The notes below the pieces were generated by a model. That model had not been told where the DNA came from. It saw only the letters and a program-made list of their open reading frames with translations, and made no database searches. DNA of 64,000 nt from a bacterium (GTDB lineage Bacteria; SAR324; XYD2-FULL-50-16): contig JAHJTV010000038.1 of NCBI GenBank assembly GCA_018829445.1, forward strand, positions 62,001-126,000, written 5' to 3'. A program made the translations under genes and the position numbers. This document shows positions 26,960-36,288 of the stretch, piece after piece (position 1 is the stretch's first letter; each line of letters begins with the position of its first letter).

Positions 26960-27523
26960 TTATTGGCTTGTAATGATTGAGACAAATTCATTTACTGCCC
27001 TATCCAATTCATCATTAATGATAACAAAGTCGTATTGATCTTTAAACATAAGTTCTTGTTTCGCGTTCTGAATTCTCTTATTTATCGATTCCACAGTTTC
27101 AGTCCCGCGATTATTAAGTCGTGTATTCAATTCTTCAATTGATGGGGGCTCGATAAAGACAAACTTGATATTCATCTCCTTAACATTCCGGAGTTGCATT
27201 GCTCCCTGAACATCAATATCCAGAATTACTATTCTTCCCTTTTCAAGCAGACCGGAAATCTGGCTCTTTGATGTTCCATAGTAATTGCCATAGACTTCAG
27301 CCCATTCCAGGAAATCCCCTTCCTTGATTTTTCTCTGAAACTCACTCTCAGATACAAAATAGTAATCCAATCCGTGTTTTTCGCCTGATCTTGGTTTTCT
27401 GGAAGTGTGTGAAACCGAAAAGGTTATATTCTGAACGAGTTTCTGCGCTTTTTTTATGAGAGTGGTTTTCCCAGCCCCGCTTGGTGCGGAGACAACGAAA
27501 ATTCTTGGTTGGTTGATCTCCAT
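26960..27523 (-). CDS. gmk: Guanylate kinase
   Basis: Guanylate kinase phosphorylates GMP to GDP with ATP. The 187-residue protein has the P-loop APSGAGKT (13-20), the GMP-binding SHTSRKPRSGEKHGLDYYFVS, and EWAEVYGNYYGTSK, all typical. The length is slightly short but within range. It lies directly upstream of relA on the same strand; GDP and GTP made here are substrates for (p)ppGpp, so the pairing makes functional sense. Confidence 0.96.
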   Translation of the reverse strand: MEINQPRIFVVSAPSGAGKTTLIKKAQKLVQNITFSVSHTSRKPRSGEKHGLDYYFVSESEFQRKIKEGDFLEWAEVYGNYYGTSKSQISGLLEKGRIVILDIDVQGAMQLRNVKEMNIKFVFIEPPSIEELNTRLNNRGTETVESINKRIQNAKQELMFKDQYDFVIINDELDRAVNEFVSIITSQ

Positions 27524-27599
27524 GGATCTTTTTGAATCTTTTACCTGGAAGGAAAACTGAGGTTGTTTTGCGGTTTTTCCAACAAAAACCGCAATAGAA

Positions 27600-28202
27600 T
27601 TATGCCATTACTACATCAATCTCATGATTGAGTGAAGTACAAAGCGTATTTCTTATAAAATTCAACGTTCCAGTAGCAGCGCTGGCACAACCTCTACAAG
27701 CACCTTCGTAATGGATATGAACCTTGTCTTTCTCTATCTTTACAACTTGAAGCCCGCCACCATCCGCTGCTAAGGTAGGTCTAATCTTATCATTTAAGAC
27801 GCCTTCAATTTTACCTTCCCATTGATCTTCCGGAAGTTCGCTTAAAATGATTTCATCCTTGGATTCTCTCAAAGTCTTCAAAATGCTTTTAATCCCACCC
27901 TTTACATATGAGACGTCAGTGAACTTATTTTCGACCATCAACTTTACTGATTCAGAGGTTTTAGCATCATCTTCGTCAGCGTAAAGGATAACCTGCGCGT
28001 AAGGTGGAATCTGGGTCAGATTGTTCTTCAAATGTTCATCTGGGAACGAATATGCACCGATCAGATGATCGTTTTTGTAATCATCTTGAGATCTAATATC
28101 CAGGATGATAGGTGGCATATTTTTCTTTCGTTCAATCAGACACTTTGATGCTTCAATTTCATGTCGTGCAGCGTCGAACACGTTGTTATTTGTAAATTTC
28201 AT
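27600..28202 (-). CDS. Rhodanese-like domain fused to a NifU C-terminal (Nfu) domain
   Basis: This is a 200-residue two-domain protein. Residues about 25-115 resemble a rhodanese domain (PPIILDIRSQDDYKNDHLIGAYSFP, VKGGI). The active-site loop reads ILYADEDD (72-79), so the catalytic Cys of sulfurtransferases is missing. Residues about 128-200 form an Nfu domain, with RPTLAADGGGLQVV and the CxxC pair Cys169/Cys172 that carries an Fe-S cluster. Nfu proteins deliver Fe-S clusters to target proteins. An inactive rhodanese might dock a client or sulfur source; that is inference. It lies 17 bp downstream of rpmB on the same strand. Confidence 0.88.
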   Translation of the reverse strand: MKFTNNNVFDAARHEIEASKCLIERKKNMPPIILDIRSQDDYKNDHLIGAYSFPDEHLKNNLTQIPPYAQVILYADEDDAKTSESVKLMVENKFTDVSYVKGGIKSILKTLRESKDEIILSELPEDQWEGKIEGVLNDKIRPTLAADGGGLQVVKIEKDKVHIHYEGACRGCASAATGTLNFIRNTLCTSLNHEIDVVMA

Positions 28203-28219
28203 TTTTTACCTATCTGTTT

Positions 28220-28414
28220 TTATACGGCAATGGATGCTTTGCCAGCTCGAATACAACTGGTACAAACCTTCATCGTCATTTTGTTACCGTTTGACTTTTT
28301 AACATGCACTTTTTGAAGATTTGGTAGCCATCTCTTTCTAGTCTTATTATGAGCGTGGCTTACGTTATTTCCGGTTAAAGGACCCTTACCACACACTTCG
28401 CATATATTCGCCAT
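28220..28414 (-). CDS. rpmB: 50S ribosomal protein L28
   Basis: The protein is L28, of 64 residues from the ATG at 28414 ([12 protein letters not shown]). The frame continues 4 codons further up to a TTG, but the ATG matches the family start and has a GGA upstream. Conserved [20 protein letters not shown] is the L28 signature. Two CxxC pairs (CEVC and CTSC) identify the zinc-binding form. rpmG does not follow; the rhodanese-Nfu gene does. Confidence 0.94.
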   Translation of the reverse strand: MANICEVCGKGPLTGNNVSHAHNKTRKRWLPNLQKVHVKKSNGNKMTMKVCTSCIRAGKASIAV

Positions 28415-28595
28415 TTCAATTTCCAATTATCTTTTGTTCACCTGATCGGTCTCTTTCCGCATCACGTTCAAATCGATGAATTTCGATTTTTTTGGACCTT
28501 AACTGATGTTAAATAGTGAGTTTAGCAATGAAAGTTGAATTGTGCAATCAATAAATTAATATACTTTTATCAAGATCAAGAGTTTGAGCGAGAAA

Positions 28596-29738
28596 TCAGT
28601 CAATGAGCATTTCAATTTTCAGATATTCTTCATAAGTCAATGATATTACTTTTCGAATATCTTTTTTAATCACGTCCCTGTCAAAATACTTCTTATCCAT
28701 TTCTATTAAATGCCAATAGAGACCGTTACAGAGGAAGTTTTCCAGTCCAATACTTGATCCCTCCATAAAATCCGGATCGGCTAACAATTCCAGATGGCCA
28801 TCATAGCGGATCATCTCCTCCTTTAGTTTAATTGCCACTTTTTCATTATCTATCTTAGGTAAATCGAGGTTCAAATCCAAACGGAAATGCTCTAAACATT
28901 TTTTCCAGGTTGTAAAAATAAAATCTTTATAGCTGTGTTTCTGATTAATCCTTTCAATTAGAGCCAGTTTTTTACCGTACTTGTTTTCCTTTCTTTTCTG
29001 TTCTCTTTTCAGAGTTTCAGAATTCTTTATTATGGCAAATTGTACCAGATTTAAAGCTTCTTTTTTGTTAGCTATAGCGACACCATATTTTACATAGACC
29101 GCCTTATTGATGTAGCCTTGATACAGCTTATCAAATATATCAGATGGAGCTCCAATTTCCAGAATCAGATTTTGAAAGGTGGTATTCATTACCACCCCTA
29201 AGGTGGTGATGTTATGTCGTGAATTGTTAGTGGATTGTGAAGCAGAGAGCAGGAGATCCAGTTTAGAGAAAAATCCTTGGGGATCATGACTTCTCCTGAT
29301 AGATTTGCTTTGAAGATAGGAAGTTACGGTTTGCCTTATTTCATCAGCGGATAAGATCAAAAAAATATGATGATTTTTAATGGTACCTGTCGTTGTTACT
29401 CCACCTCTCTCAGGCTCCCCTTCAAAAAAGCAGACATATCTTAGCGTCTTGCCATAGTTAGAACTGGCGACTTGATCCACTTTCTGTTTGACTTGTTTAA
29501 AACTGAGGTTCTTATTAACAGGAACTTTTTCTGCATATGAAAATCCGGTTTCACTAATATCACAGAGGGCAAAATTCCTATTATCAATCGCAACCTTCAT
29601 TCCGATCATGTTATTGGTTATCAGATCCAAGCGATCGGCTCTCGCTTTAAACTTCGGATGTCCCAGGGATATTTTATTTTTACCATCAGTTTCATAATGG
29701 GTTTGAAATGTTCTTTTTGGCTTGTTCGATAACTCCAT
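28596..29738 (-). CDS. Hypothetical protein, 380 residues
   Basis: I do not recognise this protein. It is soluble, without a signal peptide or membrane helix. Near residue 55 the segment FALCDISETGFSYAEKVPVNKNL looks a little like the DxSxxG strand of PilZ domains, but the upstream RxxxR motif is not convincing. The middle (residues 230-290) is rich in Lys and Glu and probably helical. The C-terminal half holds many aromatic and acidic residues (ENFLCNGLYWHLIEMDKKYFDRD). It is separated by 15 bp from the upstream NRDE gene on the same strand. A link to the cyclic-nucleotide and channel genes further upstream is possible only by position. Confidence 0.6.
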   Translation of the reverse strand: MELSNKPKRTFQTHYETDGKNKISLGHPKFKARADRLDLITNNMIGMKVAIDNRNFALCDISETGFSYAEKVPVNKNLSFKQVKQKVDQVASSNYGKTLRYVCFFEGEPERGGVTTTGTIKNHHIFLILSADEIRQTVTSYLQSKSIRRSHDPQGFFSKLDLLLSASQSTNNSRHNITTLGVVMNTTFQNLILEIGAPSDIFDKLYQGYINKAVYVKYGVAIANKKEALNLVQFAIIKNSETLKREQKRKENKYGKKLALIERINQKHSYKDFIFTTWKKCLEHFRLDLNLDLPKIDNEKVAIKLKEEMIRYDGHLELLADPDFMEGSSIGLENFLCNGLYWHLIEMDKKYFDRDVIKKDIRKVISLTYEEYLKIEMLID

Positions 29739-29753
29739 ATGTTGACAACCTGA

Positions 29754-30539
29754 TTATGTAACGGTTTTATTGATATTTAATTTAAATTTGAAGTTAGAAA
29801 TCGTTCCAGGATCATGCCTATCTATAAAAGATTTTTCATAAAAGTTTATTTCTTTGTTTTGATGAACAAATATGACAGTGGTAGATTTTGTACCGTATAC
29901 ATCAGTTTTTATGAATATAGACGACAGAATTTTCTCAAAATGCATCCCAATTCCGGTATCCGGCAGATTGTCGACATTTGCTTGCGCCGTATCCTCCATC
30001 AATTCAAGTAGATTATCAATTTTGATGACCTCATTTCCTTCAATGATTCTTTTTAAACCCTGTTTAGTTTTTATCACCTTCGGCCATGGTGTATTCAAGA
30101 AATGATTACACAGTCCATGAACTCCCGGTTTTAGTTCCTCAATAATTCCGTTAACATTTGAGTAGTAATAAAGAGAATCAAATCTACCTGCTATCAGGTT
30201 AAAGGGATTGTATACTGACCGTGATTGATCCAAAACATCCAGAAAGCTCTTCAAGTCATTGTTGCCTGTCAAATAACTCAATATGATTTTGCCCCTGGAG
30301 GGTGCAAAATCTTTATATATTTTGGGGTCCCTGTAGTTGGTCAATAACCCAATTTTCCCGTTTTTGGTTAATCCTAACCAGGTACCTTCACCTCGAATAT
30401 CTCTTCCTGCCAATAAATCGGGATATTCATGCCAGAATTCCGCAGGAATTGATCGTCTTTCATAGTATTCATCCCGATTGGATGCGATTATCAATGGATA
30501 GTCGCGGTGTATTTTGTATGCTAACAAAACCAGACACAT
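29754..30539 (-). CDS. NRDE (TANGO2-family) protein
   Basis: The protein starts with MCLVLLAYKI and has the signature Asn-Arg-Asp-Glu at 21-24 (ASNRDEYYERRS). Other family features are LLAGRDIRGEGTWLGLTKNGKIGLLTNYRDP, GVHGLCNHFLNTPWPKV and KSTTVIFV near the end. The length of 261 residues is normal. The conserved Cys2 recalls N-terminal nucleophile hydrolases, but the biochemical function of the family is not settled; the human member is linked to heme or lipid handling. It is cytoplasmic and probably co-transcribed with the downstream hypothetical gene. Confidence 0.88.
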   Translation of the reverse strand: MCLVLLAYKIHRDYPLIIASNRDEYYERRSIPAEFWHEYPDLLAGRDIRGEGTWLGLTKNGKIGLLTNYRDPKIYKDFAPSRGKIILSYLTGNNDLKSFLDVLDQSRSVYNPFNLIAGRFDSLYYYSNVNGIIEELKPGVHGLCNHFLNTPWPKVIKTKQGLKRIIEGNEVIKIDNLLELMEDTAQANVDNLPDTGIGMHFEKILSSIFIKTDVYGTKSTTVIFVHQNKEINFYEKSFIDRHDPGTISNFKFKLNINKTVT

Positions 30540-30700
30540 GATACTAACCTGAACCTGTTATTCAACTAATTCCACTGGTATCTTGCTTCAAAATTCTTTT
30601 TTTAACTGCGGAGTTTTTAATAGTCGGGAAGGAGTATATTCTATAATCCATCCATAGACTGGAGCAGTCTGTTGGGATCTGAATTATGGATAGGGAGAAG

Positions 30701-33292
30701 CTATTTGGAGATTCCATTCAACAGTTTTTTCAAGTTTTTAACGGATTCCTTTCGCATATCAACATGATCTGACTTTATACTTGTGCTGATATCCATTTGA
30801 CTTCTCTTTTCAAGAAGAGCGGAAAGGGTATTTTTTTGTTTGTTGATTTCCAATATCAGTTGAAAGGTAATTTTGGCAAATACATCCTGTATCTCCTTGT
30901 ATAGTTTTACACAATCTTCCGGACTTTCGTGCTTATCAGGATGAATAATGGGTAAGAGATTCAGGTTTGGATTTCCGCTGGTAATTGGGTTTTGCTTTTC
31001 CCAAGTTTCTTTGATGTATTTGGCGACAAAAGGGGTAAGCTGTTTGGCCAGGATATCCAGAATCGGTTGGGGTTCTGTTTCAGGGAGTTTGCTGACTACC
31101 TTATTCAAAGCGGGAATCTGATCCGTTAATTCAAATAACAGGTTTCTCCATCTAGTATACGCCTGGTTTCCACGCTGTTCGATCGTTAATTCCGGATTAT
31201 CTACAGTAGCTGTATGAAGGAAAAAATTATAGATTCTTTTTGAAAGCTTATTTGACGGCAGGATTTCTCCTGATTCGAGTTTCATTCCCAAGGAGCTGTT
31301 AAGCCAACTTATAATCCGACTATAATCCGACTTGGGCAACTGAAGAGACTTTTTCTCAAAAATAGCTATCTTTTCGGAACGAACGATCCCATCCTTAATC
31401 TCTGTCCATTCATTCACTACTGCATCTCTCTTGGACTGCAAATGCAATAAAAAATCGATGCTTTTATCGATTAGCCATTGCATTAATGGCATGTATTTTT
31501 CAACGAATGTTTCAGAATCAGGATTTGTTGCAATCACCCATGGTAAACGATTCAGGGGAAGAGTCATGATTATTGTATCTTCAGTAGTACTGAGGAATAA
31601 ATCATTCCCGCACTCTTTGCTCCCTTCCTCAAGATTGGAATTCCAATGTACTCCCCCAATGGGAGCACAAGCGCAAGTATGTAAAAGCTCTCGATCCTTA
31701 TAATTGAGCTTTATATGGTCCGTTAACGGAAACCAAATAGCTTTTTGAAGCTCAGATTCAGGTATAGTGTCTCCTCTTTCAATACCACACACAAGAAAAC
31801 CATTCGTTAACATCTGTTTGGAAAGGTATTCTGACTGGAACTGTGTGGCCTTGATCAGATTAGCAAACGACTGGTTCATTTTGTCCCGAGTAAACTGAAC
31901 ACGGTGAGCCTTAATCATGTTAGTAAAACTGGGAAATGAATTCTCGGAAAACTTGATTACGCCCAGAGTCTGCCCTTCAATAGAGGGTGAAGAGTCTCTG
32001 AAATGGTGTATCCCTCTAATCAGTGTTGATATCCAGGATTTAAGTTTATTAAAGTCGACTTCAGACTTTTTCTTTGCACCCTCCAAGTTTATATTTCTTG
32101 ATTTAACCTCATCCAGAAATTTCTGCATTTTGACAACGGAGGAATTAAAATTATTCTCACACTCCGCTGCAATCAAAGCACATTTCTGCCCAACTTGCGC
32201 TAGCAGACGCCTCGGATTATTAATCTGATACATCTTATAAAAGTATTCAAGATACAAAGAGAGATTAAACTCGTTTGATCGTTCACCTTTTCCAAAAAAG
32301 GATGCAGAATTGAACTTCTTGTCGATTCCCTTTTTTATCTTTCTGGATTCATAGCGCTTTTCCAACTGATTCTGCAACCCAATCAATCGCATTCTATAGA
32401 TATTAGGATTGAATAAATCCAAATCCAGTGGCGGAACAGCCTTTTTATTGTCAGGGATACTGTTTAACACTCGTACCGAAATTTCTGTCAGAGTATTTCG
32501 CCACTCAAGTTTTTTAGCAATCAGTGCATCTTGACTCTTTGCATCTTTATACTTGAGATCAAAGTATTTTCTGAGATATCCGTTTAGATTCTCCGAATTG
32601 ATGGGCTTGCCCTGTGGCCAGTTAATATTTAATTTTGATTTCAGGTATTTTTGGACGATACTCCATGCCTCGTGATTCCAATTAGGCTCTATTTTATTAT
32701 CCAGTTGTTTGGCATAAATCTGCTGATTAAGAAGATGAATAGTGTTACTGGCCTGTTCCCAAAGTGTTTTTTGTAAGTAAATGAACTCGAAAAGTCTCTC
32801 TTGTACAATTTGGAAAACATTTTCGAATATCTTCTTTTCCTGAACAAAACTCTCGTCGGTTATAGAAGTGTCTTTAAAGTTTCTAATGAAACTTCCCATT
32901 GGGATTTTGATGACCAATGATGGATCATCGCTGGAGATTCTGATTGTTGCAGCTCTTTCGGCGTTTGCTGAAACAATACCCTTATCTCCCACCAAAGTGA
33001 GAGCCTTCATTTGAACTACAACCTGATTGGCTACCAGCACATCGATCTTGCCACTGCACAGCATGTAAATGTCTCTGCCGGATTCCCCTTGAACAATGAT
33101 ATTGGCGCCCTTTTCATAAAACCCAAACTCAAGCTGATCCTTTAATTTCTGCCCCAATATCTCCAGGCATCCCCGGGTCAAGGGGTAGCTGTTTAAAAGA
33201 TCCGTAGCAATCTGAATGCACTCGTCGCTTGTAGATTTGAAAGAAAAGTACTTATTTGTTTCCCATTGAGACATATACAGCCAATCTCCCAC
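30701..33292 (-). CDS. Large protein with N-terminal cyclic-nucleotide-binding domain
   Basis: The 863-residue soluble protein has a cNMP-binding domain at about 45-150: a beta-barrel start FEKGANIIVQGESGRDIYMLCSGKIDV-like, and a phosphate-cassette-like VGDKGIVSANAERAATI (102-118). The cassette keeps the Arg usually needed for the cyclic phosphate. The remaining 700 residues are mainly helical, with no motif that I know. Met7 is an alternative start. It has no helix-turn-helix, kinase or membrane segment. It lies 250 bp downstream of the K+ channel gene on the same strand. I infer a cyclic-nucleotide- or stress-responsive scaffold; no function is established. Confidence 0.7.
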   Translation of the reverse strand: MGDWLYMSQWETNKYFSFKSTSDECIQIATDLLNSYPLTRGCLEILGQKLKDQLEFGFYEKGANIIVQGESGRDIYMLCSGKIDVLVANQVVVQMKALTLVGDKGIVSANAERAATIRISSDDPSLVIKIPMGSFIRNFKDTSITDESFVQEKKIFENVFQIVQERLFEFIYLQKTLWEQASNTIHLLNQQIYAKQLDNKIEPNWNHEAWSIVQKYLKSKLNINWPQGKPINSENLNGYLRKYFDLKYKDAKSQDALIAKKLEWRNTLTEISVRVLNSIPDNKKAVPPLDLDLFNPNIYRMRLIGLQNQLEKRYESRKIKKGIDKKFNSASFFGKGERSNEFNLSLYLEYFYKMYQINNPRRLLAQVGQKCALIAAECENNFNSSVVKMQKFLDEVKSRNINLEGAKKKSEVDFNKLKSWISTLIRGIHHFRDSSPSIEGQTLGVIKFSENSFPSFTNMIKAHRVQFTRDKMNQSFANLIKATQFQSEYLSKQMLTNGFLVCGIERGDTIPESELQKAIWFPLTDHIKLNYKDRELLHTCACAPIGGVHWNSNLEEGSKECGNDLFLSTTEDTIIMTLPLNRLPWVIATNPDSETFVEKYMPLMQWLIDKSIDFLLHLQSKRDAVVNEWTEIKDGIVRSEKIAIFEKKSLQLPKSDYSRIISWLNSSLGMKLESGEILPSNKLSKRIYNFFLHTATVDNPELTIEQRGNQAYTRWRNLLFELTDQIPALNKVVSKLPETEPQPILDILAKQLTPFVAKYIKETWEKQNPITSGNPNLNLLPIIHPDKHESPEDCVKLYKEIQDVFAKITFQLILEINKQKNTLSALLEKRSQMDISTSIKSDHVDMRKESVKNLKKLLNGISK

Positions 33293-33542
33293 AAATAGTG
33301 GCGCTACAAGTAGTATTATGAAGCAGGAATGATGATTAAGAGAAATCTGAACCGTTGAAAAAATATTCCTGTCTTATTTTGAATACTCTAATCAAGAAGA
33401 TATTTCAATAGAAGGTGTTCAGATATCAGGGCAAATTTGTTTTAGGCTGCGAAGTCTTTCCCAGCATAAAACAAACTTGTCCGGTCAAAACTACTCTGCT
33501 TTTTTATAACTATCAGCATAATAAGAAGGTATATAATTAATT
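33293..33542. other. Intergenic region with long hairpin
   Basis: The 250 bp between the channel gene and the cNMP-binding gene hold one notable structure, the imperfect palindrome at 33429-33482 (separate entry). I see no reading frame here. A promoter for the cNMP-binding gene may lie between 33293 and 33428. Confidence 0.4.
33429..33482. repeat. Long imperfect palindrome
   Basis: CAAATTTGTTTTA (33432-33444) faces TAAAACAAACTTG (33467-33479) with one mismatch. GCTG (33446-33449) pairs with CAGC (33462-33465) after a one-base mismatch, and GGG/TCC at the outside add wobble pairs. The result is a hairpin of about 20 bp with a 12-nt loop. No T-run follows on either strand, so a simple terminator is not convincing. 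It may be a structured RNA, a protein-binding site or a small repeat family. Confidence 0.6.
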
Positions 33543-36158
33543 TCAAACCAGAAGTGTTTGATGTGTATTCCAACCTTCAGTATCAGTTGTATTTAAAATG
33601 ATAAGTTTGGAATTTGGAGTGATTTTGTAGTGTAAAGGTGGAGCTATAACAACATGATTTGGAACCAGCTCTTTGACCTTTCTCAATTCATCAACCTGTT
33701 CTTTGATATTGGATTGAATCTGAGCCTGTTGAATCTTTTCGGATTTACGGGCATAGACATTCCCTGCTTCCTCCAGCAATCCAATTATTAACTCACCAGG
33801 TGCACTGAAGTCTTTTAGAAGATGTTTGAAAGATGTATTTATGTACTGCTCATCAATGAGATTTAGCTTTAGAACCGTTTTGTCAATATTGACAATTCCG
33901 CTGACAACCCTGCTCATGCCCATTCCGTGAGAGCCATAGGAAAGCATAATTCGGGTAAATTCATCTTCAAGATAGATCTCTTCAACATTTGCATTTACCA
34001 AAGATTCCTTATAACGATTATCCAGTATTTCCGCTACTCTGTAAGCTTTTTTATTGAGCCCTCCAACTAGCATTGCAGCCAATACTGTCTGCGAATCTAT
34101 CTCTTCAAACGATTTTCTCGATTCTGTTTCAGCCAAAATCATAACTTTTACAGCTTTAGTGATACCCGCCTTTTTAAGCATCTCGCGATCGACGATCTCT
34201 CCCTGGTGTATTTCCAAAGAAACGTTTCCATTGAAATTGGATTCCAACCGCTCTGCGATCTCATCCGATATATTAGCCACTATGGAGATTTTGTTCCACT
34301 CTGGTTGGTGCTTGGAGTATTGACTGACAATAAAATTTAGCATCTCGATTAGTTGAGGCTTCCAGCCGCAAATCATCAATATCCGCGTATCTGTTGCAAA
34401 TGAAGGCCGAATGGTGGTTTTTTTTATTTTTAAGTCATTCTTAAGATCAGCAAGATTCCGATAATCCATTTCGATATCCTTGGCTTTGCCCTGATATCGG
34501 GCCTTGGATTTTGCCCCCTTGTAATTATTGATCTCCTTGGCAATATCATCATCGATATCCAAAATTTTAAAACTGAATTTTTTACCATCAACCACCAAGC
34601 CGGTGATATTTTTACGATACTGGTAAAAATCGATTCCTTCCCGTCGTAGTCTTTCAAAAAACTCATCCCAATCAGCGGATTTTTCCAGCGAAACGTGAAA
34701 TCGTAATCGGATCGTATCCTTAGTCATCCCCTTTTTCGAAAACAAATCCTCAATGATATCTGTTTCCTTTTTCGTTAACTTCAGTGAAGCGAATGGATAC
34801 TTTTGATTGTTATAAATGACTCCATTGACACGGTTACCGTATATATAAAGATCGATGTTGAGATTACCCAATAGTTTTAATAGAGTATCCCAGTTTTTGG
34901 TTTTTTCAATCGATTTCCTGAGGGTCACAGCCAAATATTCCTCAACCGGTTGTGAGATTATTTCATCTAAAACCACGGTCTCTTTTGAAAACTCTTCAGT
35001 ATTCAAAAAACCTGGATGGGTATCTAAAACAATAAGCGAGCTGTTCTTTTTGATCACATAAGATGGCGAAGGATGAAATATTGGGATATTACTCTTCATT
35101 GTTTTAACCTCGGATAGTCTCTGTATTGCCATTTTTATGGATACTGACCGTCCTACGAGTTCCATTTTCTCCTGTTTTTTCTTTCGCAAATTTCCCGTGT
35201 TCTCAATCAATCCGATTACCAAGTAATTTTCGACGTTTTGTTTTAACTCACGGTAGGTCTTACCTACAAATTTCGATTCAACCGCTTGGATTTTTAGGAC
35301 TCCCTCCTTCATTGAAAACAGCTTGGAAAAAACACTGTTTAACCCGGACATTAACGCAATATTGCTCAGAAGTGCTCGTGCGCAAAATCGGTTTAAAATA
35401 ATTTCCTCTACTTCAACATGCTGTAAATATAAGCTAAACTTAGGTTGTATTATCTCAACAATTGCATATATTTGTGGATTTATGTGCTTTATGGCAATTG
35501 TTGCCAACACTGTCCTGAAATCAATTTCATCGGTCGTTTTATTGGGCAATTCTTCTGAAATGATTAAAACCCTGCTTGCAGTATTGCCGCATACGTTCTG
35601 CATTACAGCTTTTGAAGTAAAATCGCCGCTAAAATAATTGATATTTTTCAACAGAGGATCCTGTCTCAGGTCACTTACTTCTTTTGCATCAGCCGTATTG
35701 ATAAGGACAATACTATTGGATTCAATGTTATGTAACGCCAAAATGTTCTTTAATAGTATATCCATTCCCTGGCGCCAACCAAGTACAAGAAAATGATTCT
35801 CCATCTTTCGTATGGGAACAAGCCCAAGTACCCGTCGTCTGTTTCTTTCAACCAACCAGCTGGTAATATTAGCAGTTAGAACCCCAATATAGATGATTCC
35901 AATAAACATAATCACAACAGCTGCAATTTTACCAAAAGAGGTTGTGGGAGAAATGTCTCCATAACCAACAGTTGTAATTGTAACGATTGAAAACCAAAGG
36001 GAATTAAAAAGATCCTTGATACCGGAGCTATCGCCTGAAGATTCCAGAAACAGCATCATTACTGAGGCGATAATGAGGAAGCTAACAAATCCAATTACTG
36101 TTTGCGCAACACTGCTGGATTTTAGTCGATTTACCCAGTGTTTAATTGAATTAATCAT
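33543..36158 (-). CDS. K+ channel with two RCK modules and a duplicated linker domain
   Basis: The 871-residue protein begins with two membrane helices (about 20-38 and 78-102) around a pore loop with the selectivity filter TTVGYGD (62-68), so it is a 2-TM K+ channel subunit. A first RCK/TrkA-N-like module covers about 120-385 (FLVLGWRQGMDILL). A second covers about 590-871 (LMICGWKPQLIEML). Between them lie two similar segments of about 55 residues (408-465 and 481-538), sharing S-x-EK-x3-WD, ID-x-Y-x-Y, G and F positions. Tandem RCK modules recall CASTOR/POLLUX-type and BK-like channels. RCK domains sense ligands such as nucleotides or Ca2+; the ligand here is unknown. It works in the inner membrane and is upstream of a cNMP-binding protein gene. 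Confidence 0.88.
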   Translation of the reverse strand: MINSIKHWVNRLKSSSVAQTVIGFVSFLIIASVMMLFLESSGDSSGIKDLFNSLWFSIVTITTVGYGDISPTTSFGKIAAVVIMFIGIIYIGVLTANITSWLVERNRRRVLGLVPIRKMENHFLVLGWRQGMDILLKNILALHNIESNSIVLINTADAKEVSDLRQDPLLKNINYFSGDFTSKAVMQNVCGNTASRVLIISEELPNKTTDEIDFRTVLATIAIKHINPQIYAIVEIIQPKFSLYLQHVEVEEIILNRFCARALLSNIALMSGLNSVFSKLFSMKEGVLKIQAVESKFVGKTYRELKQNVENYLVIGLIENTGNLRKKKQEKMELVGRSVSIKMAIQRLSEVKTMKSNIPIFHPSPSYVIKKNSSLIVLDTHPGFLNTEEFSKETVVLDEIISQPVEEYLAVTLRKSIEKTKNWDTLLKLLGNLNIDLYIYGNRVNGVIYNNQKYPFASLKLTKKETDIIEDLFSKKGMTKDTIRLRFHVSLEKSADWDEFFERLRREGIDFYQYRKNITGLVVDGKKFSFKILDIDDDIAKEINNYKGAKSKARYQGKAKDIEMDYRNLADLKNDLKIKKTTIRPSFATDTRILMICGWKPQLIEMLNFIVSQYSKHQPEWNKISIVANISDEIAERLESNFNGNVSLEIHQGEIVDREMLKKAGITKAVKVMILAETESRKSFEEIDSQTVLAAMLVGGLNKKAYRVAEILDNRYKESLVNANVEEIYLEDEFTRIMLSYGSHGMGMSRVVSGIVNIDKTVLKLNLIDEQYINTSFKHLLKDFSAPGELIIGLLEEAGNVYARKSEKIQQAQIQSNIKEQVDELRKVKELVPNHVVIAPPLHYKITPNSKLIILNTTDTEGWNTHQTLLV

Positions 36159-36288
36159 TTTTTTTGATTCAGTTGTTTTTAAATAATATGTAAATTCTTT
36201 CCCTATTTATCAATTAATATCTGTCCATTGTCAGTTATGCAAAATTTGGGTCGTTACTCCTTTTTTTAGAGGTTCAATAAAATACTTC

